A stretch of DNA of 22,728 bases from Dinoroseobacter sp034111085 (GTDB lineage: Bacteria; Pseudomonadota; Alphaproteobacteria; Rhodobacterales; Rhodobacteraceae), in NCBI GenBank assembly GCA_034111085.1, contig JAWUXZ010000032.1:1-22728 (forward strand), in the 5' to 3' direction. The notes beneath the pieces were generated by a model that was given only the letters and a program-made list of their open reading frames with translations, had not been told where the DNA came from and made no database searches. Made by a program: the position numbers and the translations under genes. This document shows, piece after piece, positions 8,134 to 14,413 of the stretch. The stretch's first letter is position 1; every line of letters starts with the position of its first letter.

Positions 8134-9030
8134 ATGCTGAAATCAATGACCGGCTATGCCAGCGCCGAAACGATTGTTGAGGTCCCTGCAAGCTGGTCGG
8201 CGTCTTGGGAATTGCGCGGCGTGAACGCCAAAGGGCTCGATATTCGAACGCGTGTGCCAGATTGGGTGCCGGGGCTGGAGGCTGCCACGCGTAAACTGCT
8301 ATCGGCCGAGATCGGACGCGGTTCAGTAAGTTTGTCACTTCGATTGACACGCACCGATAGCGGCCCCGCGACCATCAATGCAGCGGCCCTCGACGCTATT
8401 CTCGCGCAAATCGCTATGATTGAAGCCGCTGCGGAAGCCAAAGACATCGAGTTGGCCCCAACAACTGCATTGGATTTGCTTCAAAGCCGCAGCATTACTG
8501 TAACCGAAGACCTCGCGCCTGAGGCAGCAGCAGCCCTGTCTAGTCATCTGATCAAATACATACCGAGTTTGTTGAAGTCGTTTCAAGGCGCACGCAGCGC
8601 CGAAGGTGCGGCCCTGACGCAAGTCATAGATAGGCAACTCAGTGAGATCGAGGGGCTAGTTGCAGCTTCCACACTGGCCGCTAAGGCGCGGGAACCGAAC
8701 GTAAAAGCTGCGCTCGCTGAAAATATGAAACGTATCATGCATTCGGTGGACGCTGATCCGGGCCGTATTGCCCAAGAGCTTGCACTGCTTGCAGTCAAAG
8801 CAGACATCACCGAAGAGCTTGATCGACTGCAAGCTCATTGCCTTGCTGCACGCGATCTCTTGCAGCAAACTGGCCCAGTGGGACGCAAATTCGACTTTCT
8901 ATGCCAAGAATTCAACCGCGAGGCCAATACGCTGTGCTCAAAATCCGGCGATGCTGACTTGACGCGGATTGGACTTGCCTTGAAAACAGTGATTGACCAA
9001 TTGCGTGAACAAATTCAAAACGTGGAGTAA
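8134..9030 (+). CDS. yicC: YicC family endoribonuclease
   Basis: YicC/YloC family protein, 298 residues, close to the usual length of about 290. It opens with the diagnostic SMTGYASAE and ends with SKSGDADLTRIGLALKTVIDQL then REQIQNVE, matching the N-terminal YicC domain and the C-terminal DUF1732. E. coli YicC has been described as an endoribonuclease acting on small RNA; here the role is inferred from family. The open frame extends upstream to 8029, but the family N-terminus fixes the start at 8134 (or the second ATG at 8146), with AAAGGG about ten bases before 8134. It sits directly before gmk, an arrangement common in Alphaproteobacteria, and the gmk ribosome site lies in its last codons. 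Confidence 0.92.
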   Translation: MLKSMTGYASAETIVEVPASWSASWELRGVNAKGLDIRTRVPDWVPGLEAATRKLLSAEIGRGSVSLSLRLTRTDSGPATINAAALDAILAQIAMIEAAAEAKDIELAPTTALDLLQSRSITVTEDLAPEAAAALSSHLIKYIPSLLKSFQGARSAEGAALTQVIDRQLSEIEGLVAASTLAAKAREPNVKAALAENMKRIMHSVDADPGRIAQELALLAVKADITEELDRLQAHCLAARDLLQQTGPVGRKFDFLCQEFNREANTLCSKSGDADLTRIGLALKTVIDQLREQIQNVE

Positions 9031-9034
9031 GCCT

Positions 9035-9676
9035 TTGAAACGGCGCGGTCTTCTTGTAATCCTCTCGTCCCCTTCAGGGGCCGGAAAATCTACACTCGCG
9101 CGTCGAATGATGGAATGGGATCCGGCGCTCAGCTTTTCGGTATCGGCAACAACCCGTACGCCGCGCACTGGAGAATCCGAAGGAACGGAGTACTATTTTC
9201 ACACGAAAGACAGCTTTCAAGAGCTTGTTGATAAACGTGAAATGCTGGAACACGCCGAAGTGTTCGGAAATTTCTATGGCTCGCCTAAGGGGCCGGTTCA
9301 GGCAGCGATTGATGAGGGGCGCGATGTTCTTTTTGACATCGATTGGCAAGGCGGCCAACAAGTCCGCGAGTCGAGCCTTGGTAAATACGCGCTGTCGATT
9401 TTTATCCTACCGCCCTCAATTGCTGAGTTGGAACGCCGCCTCATTCAGCGCGCTCAAGACAGTGACGAAGTGATCGAGCGCAGAATGCAGAAAAGTCGCG
9501 ACGAGATCAGCCATTGGCCTGAATACGACTATGTCTTGGTTAACGACGATCTCGACCAGACCCAAGCGCGTTTGCAAACCATCCTGAGCGCTGAACGCTT
9601 GCGAAGGAGCCAGCAGCCGGGCCTCGTTGATATTGTACGATCCTTGAACGCAGAATTTGAGGACCGTCATCCATGA
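9035..9676 (+). CDS. gmk: Guanylate kinase, TTG start
   Basis: Phosphorylates GMP (and dGMP) to GDP with ATP in purine nucleotide synthesis; an essential cytoplasmic enzyme. The 213-residue product has the P-loop SSPSGAGKS at about 10-18, the GMP-binding region SVSATTRTPRTGE, and EYYFHTKDSFQELV, all standard for Gmk. No ATG exists near the expected N-terminus. TTG at 9035 is placed 7 bases after GGAG (9024-9027), which overlaps the yicC stop, and it gives the normal MKRRGLLVILSSPSG opening. An earlier in-frame TTG at 8993 lies inside yicC and has no ribosome site. The stop overlaps the next gene by four bases (ATGA), so yicC, gmk and the carbonic anhydrase-like gene are probably one operon. 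Confidence 0.95.
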   Translation: MKRRGLLVILSSPSGAGKSTLARRMMEWDPALSFSVSATTRTPRTGESEGTEYYFHTKDSFQELVDKREMLEHAEVFGNFYGSPKGPVQAAIDEGRDVLFDIDWQGGQQVRESSLGKYALSIFILPPSIAELERRLIQRAQDSDEVIERRMQKSRDEISHWPEYDYVLVNDDLDQTQARLQTILSAERLRRSQQPGLVDIVRSLNAEFEDRHP

Positions 9677-10206
9677 CTTTGTATACGCTTGGTAATTTGC
9701 GACCTGTGACGCCTGCTTCCAGTGACTACTGGGTGGCGGGTAGCGCTCATGTGATTGGCGCGATCACGCTAGGCGACGCAACTTCGGTTTGGTTTAATGC
9801 AACTTTGCGCGGAGATAACGAGCCGATTGTGATCGGTGACGGCACGAACATCCAAGAAAGCTGCGTCCTTCACACCGAAATGGATTTTCCATTAACGGTA
9901 GGGGCGGGCTGCACGATTGGGCACCAAGCGATGCTGCATGGCTGCACGATTGGTGACAATACTTTGATCGGGATGGGTGCTTGCGTGCTCGACGGCGCGG
10001 TCATTGGTCGGGATTGCCTTATCGGGGCTGGGGCTTTGGTTACTCAAGGCAAGGTCATTCCGGATGGCAGCCTTGTGGTTGGATCACCTGCGAAAGTTGT
10101 GCGCGCTCTGCGTGAAGACGAGATCGATGCCTTGCGGGTTTCCGCGCGCCATTACCAAACTGCAATGCGTCGGTGTAGAAATGAGATGCGCCCGATAACA
10201 TCTTGA
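9673..10206 (+). CDS. Gamma carbonic anhydrase-like hexapeptide-repeat protein
   Basis: Left-handed beta-helix protein of 177 residues, built from hexapeptide repeats (VIGAITLGDATSVW, TVGAGCTIGHQAM, CTIGDNTLIG, VIGRDCLIGAGA). The residues expected for zinc binding in gamma carbonic anhydrases are present with the right spacing: His67, His84 and His89. Arg46 and Asp48 (RGD) and Gln61 also match conserved positions of the archaeal Cam enzyme. It belongs to the YrdA/PaaY/CaiE group, members of which range from active carbonic anhydrases to proteins of unclear function. The gene starts inside the gmk stop (ATGA overlap), so translation is coupled, though no functional link with guanylate kinase is obvious. 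The C-terminal helix is short and basic. Confidence 0.88.
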   Translation: MTLYTLGNLRPVTPASSDYWVAGSAHVIGAITLGDATSVWFNATLRGDNEPIVIGDGTNIQESCVLHTEMDFPLTVGAGCTIGHQAMLHGCTIGDNTLIGMGACVLDGAVIGRDCLIGAGALVTQGKVIPDGSLVVGSPAKVVRALREDEIDALRVSARHYQTAMRRCRNEMRPITS

Positions 10207-10245
10207 TCCAAAAACCTTTCTTATGAATACTATACGAGGTGTTTT

Positions 10246-11421
10246 ATGCGCAATTCGACCCAAGATCCCGTCCGTGGCGTCACCTGGCCTGAAGGTGTTA
10301 GCACCCCAATCGGGACGCCCCTACAACCTTCTGTTGTCTACGCGACCAGCGATATTGATACGCTGCACGCCCAGTATGAAGGGCGCGCCCAAGGCTATAC
10401 CTATTCGCGCGAAGGGCACCCAAACGCATCGGTGCTGGCCCAAAAAATCGACCGGCTTGAGGGCGCAGAGGGCGGGATAATGACCGGATCAGGTATGAGC
10501 GCCGTGACAGCTGTCATGCTTGGCTTGCTCAAATCAGGCGATCATGCGCTTGGCGGCAATCAGCTTTACGGGCGTTCGCTACGTATGATGAAGACGGATC
10601 TGCCGCGTTTTGGCATCCAAACCGGCTTCTTTGATCCGACTGATTCAACAAGTCTGCAAAGCAGCATCCTCCCTGAGACCCGATTGATCTTGATCGAGGT
10701 CGTCTCCAATCCTACCCTCAGGGTCGCTGATATGGACGCGATTTACGAAATTGCGCGTAAAAACAACATCCTCGTGGTCGTCGACAACACCTTTACGACC
10801 CCACGCGCCTACCGCCCGTTTGAGCATGGCGGCGATGTTGTGCTGCATTCAGTTACCAAGCTGCTTGCCGGGCACTCTGACGCGATGCTTGGCTATGTCG
10901 CCGCCAAGACGCCCGAGCATCGCCAAGCCATTTGGGATGTGATTGTGACATTAGGGTTAACCGCTAGCCCATATGATTGCTGGATGGCTGAGCGTGGCAT
11001 GCATTCGTTCGATCTGCGGTTCGAGCGCGCCTGCGCCAATGCCGCGCGGGTCGCAGATGCTTTGGCCGGAATGCCTAATATCAAACGCGTCCTCTATCCG
11101 GGCCGGATGGATCATCCGGACCAAGCGCGAGCAAAGCAGCTTTTGGGCGAGAATTTCGGCAATATGGTCAGCTTTGAGGTGAATGGCGGGCACGATGCTG
11201 CCCAGTCATTAACCAAGGCAAGTGATTTAGCATTTGCGCCCACCCTTGGTGATGTGGCCAGCACCCTGTCGCATCCGGCGTCTTCGTCTCACCGTGGGCT
11301 AACGGCTAGCGAACGCGCCGCTTTGGGAATGTCAGACGGCTTCTTTCGGCTATCGGTTGGCATAGAAGCACCAGAGCGCCTGATCGACAGTCTTACGCGC
11401 GCGGTAAAGGCAGCGGCCTAA
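10246..11421 (+). CDS. PLP-dependent enzyme of the cystathionine gamma-synthase/beta-lyase family
   Basis: Fold type I PLP enzyme of 391 residues acting on sulfur amino acids (cystathionine, homoserine esters or methionine as likely substrates). Visible family elements are YTYSR at 51-55, the glycine-rich GSGMSAV at 81-87, EVVSNPTLRVADMDAI at 151-166, VVDNTF at 178-183 with Asp180 contacting the pyridine nitrogen, and the PLP lysine Lys205 in HSVTKLLAGHSD. Near the C-terminus HPASSSHR and SVGIEAPERLIDSL are typical. Oddity: the usual YSRxxNPT motif reads YSREGHPN, so substrate preference could differ from a standard MetB or MetC. I therefore leave it unnamed; cystathionine beta-lyase is the commonest annotation for such proteins in this group. 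GAGGTG precedes the ATG. Its stop overlaps that of the gene on the other strand. Confidence 0.88.
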   Translation: MRNSTQDPVRGVTWPEGVSTPIGTPLQPSVVYATSDIDTLHAQYEGRAQGYTYSREGHPNASVLAQKIDRLEGAEGGIMTGSGMSAVTAVMLGLLKSGDHALGGNQLYGRSLRMMKTDLPRFGIQTGFFDPTDSTSLQSSILPETRLILIEVVSNPTLRVADMDAIYEIARKNNILVVVDNTFTTPRAYRPFEHGGDVVLHSVTKLLAGHSDAMLGYVAAKTPEHRQAIWDVIVTLGLTASPYDCWMAERGMHSFDLRFERACANAARVADALAGMPNIKRVLYPGRMDHPDQARAKQLLGENFGNMVSFEVNGGHDAAQSLTKASDLAFAPTLGDVASTLSHPASSSHRGLTASERAALGMSDGFFRLSVGIEAPERLIDSLTRAVKAAA

Positions 11422-11855
11422 GCCAGCGTTCGCCAAGCCGCACGCGGTGTGACCAGTTCTACCTCAACCGATTTTGCAACCGCTTCAATCTCACGGCGCA
11501 CCAACAGCGGGTTGGGCAATTCTGGCGACAGGATCTGCAATTGGCCATAATAGCCAATACTTGCAAGATGTTGCGCCACATCAAGCGCGTCGAACGCGTC
11601 GGTTGTCAGCGGCGTGACAACGACACAAACGTTGTCATTGGCCAACGCTGCGGTCAGTTCGTCAAGCGTGCTGGCAAGGTTCAAGGCAGCGTCTGCCGCG
11701 ACGATTTCGGACAAGGCGGCCATGTCTCGGGGTGCCACGCCAAGAAGCAGCGTTTCCTGCTTTGCATTTTTGTGGACGTTCTGATTTGCGGCAGGGCGCT
11801 GAGCCGTTGCCTGGGTCACTACGTTGGTCGGATTGATCCAAATTGACCCGTTCAT
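11418..11855 (-). CDS. Small conserved-looking protein with receiver-like fold, function unknown
   Basis: I do not recognise a named family. The 145-residue product has no signal peptide or membrane segment. After a 33-residue polar N-terminus (MNGSIWINPTNVV..., many N, Q and A), the pattern of alternating strands and helices recalls a response-regulator receiver: ETLLLGVAP, LDELTAALA, VCVVVTPL, DALDVAQHLASIGYYG, LQILSP, and a final VELVTPRAAW. The position that would carry the phosphoacceptor Asp (VVVTPL) is Thr or Pro, so it would be a degenerate, non-phosphorylated receiver. This reading is inference. The gene looks real: AGGTG lies 5 bases before the ATG, codon use resembles neighbours, and a consensus TATAAT lies upstream. 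It is divergent from phoR and overlaps the preceding PLP-enzyme stop by four bases. Confidence 0.72.
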   Translation of the reverse strand: MNGSIWINPTNVVTQATAQRPAANQNVHKNAKQETLLLGVAPRDMAALSEIVAADAALNLASTLDELTAALANDNVCVVVTPLTTDAFDALDVAQHLASIGYYGQLQILSPELPNPLLVRREIEAVAKSVEVELVTPRAAWRTLA

Positions 11856-11905
11856 GTGAGCACCTCGCGTATGATCTGCGTGGCCCCAATGCCTGCATAC
11901 CTCAT

Positions 11906-11911
11906 ATTATA
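11906..11911 (-). promoter_or_regulatory. Possible -10 box for the receiver-like gene
   Basis: A perfect TATAAT on the minus strand lies about 50 bases before the ATG at 11855, in an AT-rich stretch. No good TTGACA-like -35 box is found at the proper distance upstream, so it is only a candidate. Confidence 0.3.
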
Positions 11912-11935
11912 AGGGTATAACTTGTGTTCACATAT

Positions 11936-11953
11936 TGCAAATCGCAATTTGCA
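11936..11953. promoter_or_regulatory. Inverted repeat in the divergent phoR upstream region
   Basis: TGCAAAT (11936-11942) and ATTTGCA (11947-11953) form a perfect 7-bp dyad with a 4-base spacer. A further TTGCAT follows at 11961-11966. The position, in the AT-rich gap between the divergent receiver-like gene and phoR, suits an operator. A CATAAT (11964-11969) could serve as a plus-strand -10 box. No regulator is identified. Confidence 0.35.
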
Positions 11954-12085
11954 TTTTAAGTTGCATAATGCGAAACACGAATCTTTGAGGTTTAACACCC
12001 ACGCAATAAGGACTTGTGGTTGCACTTCGCACCCAACAGACCCCAAGAAAGACCTGTGGCTCACCCTTCGCGGAAAGAAAGCGAC

Positions 12086-13126
12086 ATGTCTAAAAATGCG
12101 CCCCTCCTTTTGATTAACGCCATTCCGATTCCGGCCTTTGCGGTGCTGCGTGACGCGCGAATCGCCGCTGCAAACGCTGCGGCGACTAATATTCTAGGCG
12201 CACAGATAGTCGGGCTTCACTATATTACTGCCTTGCGCCAGCCCGATATGCTCGACGCAATCGAGCTATCGGCCCGCACCAGCCAAAGGGTTGAGGCGGA
12301 GTATGTCGCTTTGGATGAAACGGGCGAAACCCGTTACCGTGTCGTTGCATCGCCCTTTGGGGACGGCAAGGACATTGGCACGCTTATCTGTCTCGAAGAC
12401 GTCTCGCACTTGCACATAGCGGGCCGGATGCGCCGCGATTTTGTTGCCAATGTTAGCCACGAGCTGCGCACGCCCCTGACCGCCATCGTCGGGTTTATTG
12501 AGACGCTGCAAGGCCCGGCTCGCAAAGATGAGGCGGCGCAAACTCGTTTCCTGAGCATGATGCACAAAGAAGCACAGCGCATGAACCGGCTTGTTGGTGA
12601 TCTGTTGTCGCTTAGCCGCGTCGAGACGGTAGAGCGTCAACGACCATCTGCGCCGGTGCGCGTTTCAGATATGCTCTCGGCGTCTCTGTCATCGCTTGAC
12701 CGGCTGAGCGAACAGGCGGGCGTTAAAATCACCACGCATCTCGACGATGATACAACCTGTGTGCCCGGCGACGCCGACCAACTGCGCCAAGTGATGAACA
12801 ATTTGTTGGAGAACGCGATCAAATACGGCAGTGACGGCGGCGAGATCACGCTAACGGTAGGCACACCGTTCCAAGACGCCAGCCTGCGTGCCCGCGCCGT
12901 GCGGATCACGATCAAGGACCAGGGTGCGGGAATCGATCCGTTGCATCTGCCGCGCCTGACTGAGCGTTTCTACCGGGTTGACGAGCACCGTTCGCGCGAA
13001 ATGGGCGGCACAGGTCTGGGTTTGGCGATTGTTAAGCATATTGTTAACCGCCACCGGGGCCGGATGGAAATTCACAGCCAGCCCGGTAAAGGCAGTCAGT
13101 TTTCAGTGATTTTGCCGGTTCTGTAA
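12086..13126 (+). CDS. phoR: Phosphate regulon sensor histidine kinase PhoR, without membrane segments
   Basis: Sensor kinase that controls PhoB phosphorylation in response to phosphate supply, 346 residues. Residues 1-115 look like a PAS domain (LLINAIPIPAFAVLRDARIAAANAAA, then RVVASPF, IGTLICLEDVSHL). HisKA follows with the phosphorylated His125 in NVSHELRTPLTAIVGF, then the ATPase domain: N-box NNLLENAIKYG (Asn243), DQGAGIDP at 278-285 and GGTGLGLAIVKHIVNRHRG at 307-325. No hydrophobic membrane helix is present, unlike E. coli PhoR, so it is predicted to be soluble or held at the membrane by partners. The start at 12086 is preceded by GGAAAG and opens directly into the PAS domain; an earlier in-frame start near 12014 is unsupported. 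It precedes pst with its own 170-base gap. Confidence 0.92.
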   Translation: MSKNAPLLLINAIPIPAFAVLRDARIAAANAAATNILGAQIVGLHYITALRQPDMLDAIELSARTSQRVEAEYVALDETGETRYRVVASPFGDGKDIGTLICLEDVSHLHIAGRMRRDFVANVSHELRTPLTAIVGFIETLQGPARKDEAAQTRFLSMMHKEAQRMNRLVGDLLSLSRVETVERQRPSAPVRVSDMLSASLSSLDRLSEQAGVKITTHLDDDTTCVPGDADQLRQVMNNLLENAIKYGSDGGEITLTVGTPFQDASLRARAVRITIKDQGAGIDPLHLPRLTERFYRVDEHRSREMGGTGLGLAIVKHIVNRHRGRMEIHSQPGKGSQFSVILPVL

Positions 13127-13183
13127 GGCTTTGGCTTGTGGGTAGTTCTCGTTCCAACCACCAATCTGAGCTCGCAAAAGCGA

Positions 13184-13212
13184 CCGTCATAAAACTGTTA
13201 CGCAACCGTCAC
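13184..13212 (+). promoter_or_regulatory. Pho box (PhoB binding site) upstream of pstS
   Basis: Three direct repeats are phased at 11 bases: CCGTCAT (13184-13190), CTGTTAC (13195-13201) and CCGTCAC (13206-13212), each followed by a short spacer (AAAA, GCAA, AAAA). The first two form the classic 18-base box CCGTCATAAAACTGTTAC, very near the E. coli consensus of CTGTCAT, an AT-rich spacer and CTGTCAC. The site ends 84 bases before the pstS ATG. It implies PhoB-activated transcription of the pst operon in low phosphate. Confidence 0.9.
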
Positions 13213-13296
13213 AAAAGCATTGCGCGTCAGGCTTAGCACTCGGCCCATGGCGTCACCTTCCGATGCCTCCATGGTTGAGAAACTCAGGAGTTCCAA

Positions 13297-14319
13297 ATGT
13301 CTCTCAAATTGATCGCTACCTCTGCTTTGGCCCTTGCGGCTGTTGCCACCTCCGCATCCGCCCGTGACCAAGTTCAGGTCGCAGGTTCCTCCACCGTTTT
13401 GCCCTACGCGTCCATTGTGGCCGAGGCGTTTGGTGAAAACTTTGAATTCCCAACCCCCGTGGTCGAATCCGGCGGCTCGTCGGCAGGCCTGAAGCGCTTC
13501 TGCGAAGGCGTGGGCGAAAACACGATCGACATCGCAAACGCTTCACGCGCCATGCGTGACACCGAAGTTGCTGTCTGTGCTGAGAACGGCGTGACTGACA
13601 TTGTTGAGGTCCGCATTGGCTATGATGGCATCGTGTTTGCCTCAGACATCAACGGCAACTCGTTCGAGTTCACCCAAGAAGATTGGTACAAAGCCCTCGC
13701 CAACGAGCACTTCATCGACGGAGCCCTGGTTGCAAATACATTCACCACTTGGGATCAAGTGAACCCTGCGTTCCCGGCCCAAGAAATCCAAGCCTTTATT
13801 CCGGGAACAAAGCACGGCACCCGTGAAGTGTTTGAGGAAAAGGTGATCCTTCAAGGTTGCGAAGATGGCGGGTTCTTCCAAGGCATGCTCGACGCAGGCG
13901 TGGACGAAGACACCGCAGAAGAAAAGTGCATGTCGATCCGCACCGATGGTCGTTCCGTTGACATCGACGGCGACTACACAGAGACCTTGGCGCGCATCAA
14001 TGCCGACACCAATGGCATCGGCGTCATCGGCCTGTCGTTCTATGAGAACAACACCGACAAGCTGCAAGTCGCAACCATGGGAGGCGTCGTGCCAACCGTT
14101 GAGGCGATCTCAAGCGGGCAATACCCGGTATCACGTCCGCTGTATTTCTACATCAAAGCGGCCCATGTCGGCGTAATCCCCGGTTTGCAGGAGTTCGCCT
14201 CGTTCTTTGTGGCCGACGAGATTGCTGGCCCAGACGGCCCGCTCGCCGCTTACGGTCTGGTTGCCGATCCCGAACTGGCCGCGACCCAAGCAAAGGTTGC
14301 AGCCGCGTCGTCAATGTGA
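13297..14319 (+). CDS. pstS: Periplasmic phosphate-binding protein PstS
   Basis: Captures inorganic phosphate in the periplasm for PstCAB, 340 residues. A Sec signal peptide is evident, with cleavage likely after SASA at residue 22. The mature protein opens with the phosphate-loop motif VAGSSTVLP and continues with ESGGSSAGLKRFCEG, IDIANASRAM and GTKHGTREVFEEKV, all typical of the PstS family that includes SphX. It has one more cysteine pair (CEDGG, EKCMS) that could form a disulfide. The gene lies directly below the Pho box and ends just before a strong intrinsic terminator, so it should be the most abundant product of the operon, which suits a binding protein. TCAGGAG lies shortly before the ATG. 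Confidence 0.95.
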   Translation: MSLKLIATSALALAAVATSASARDQVQVAGSSTVLPYASIVAEAFGENFEFPTPVVESGGSSAGLKRFCEGVGENTIDIANASRAMRDTEVAVCAENGVTDIVEVRIGYDGIVFASDINGNSFEFTQEDWYKALANEHFIDGALVANTFTTWDQVNPAFPAQEIQAFIPGTKHGTREVFEEKVILQGCEDGGFFQGMLDAGVDEDTAEEKCMSIRTDGRSVDIDGDYTETLARINADTNGIGVIGLSFYENNTDKLQVATMGGVVPTVEAISSGQYPVSRPLYFYIKAAHVGVIPGLQEFASFFVADEIAGPDGPLAAYGLVADPELAATQAKVAAASSM

Positions 14320-14339
14320 TCGGCGTGACCTGACACCGA

Positions 14340-14372
14340 GGGTGGCGCGCAACACTGCGCCACCCTTCTTTT
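14340..14372 (+). terminator. Intrinsic terminator between pstS and pstC
   Basis: A perfect 9-bp GC-rich stem (GGGTGGCGC at 14340-14348, GCGCCACCC at 14357-14365) with an 8-base loop is followed by TTCTTTT. This is a Rho-independent terminator 20 bases after the pstS stop. Because no other promoter before pstC is evident, it probably works as a partial terminator that sets the pstS to pstCAB ratio. Confidence 0.87.
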
Positions 14373-14413
14373 AAGACAAGACGCCTCTATTTTGCCCATT
14401 AGGACAGACCGCA

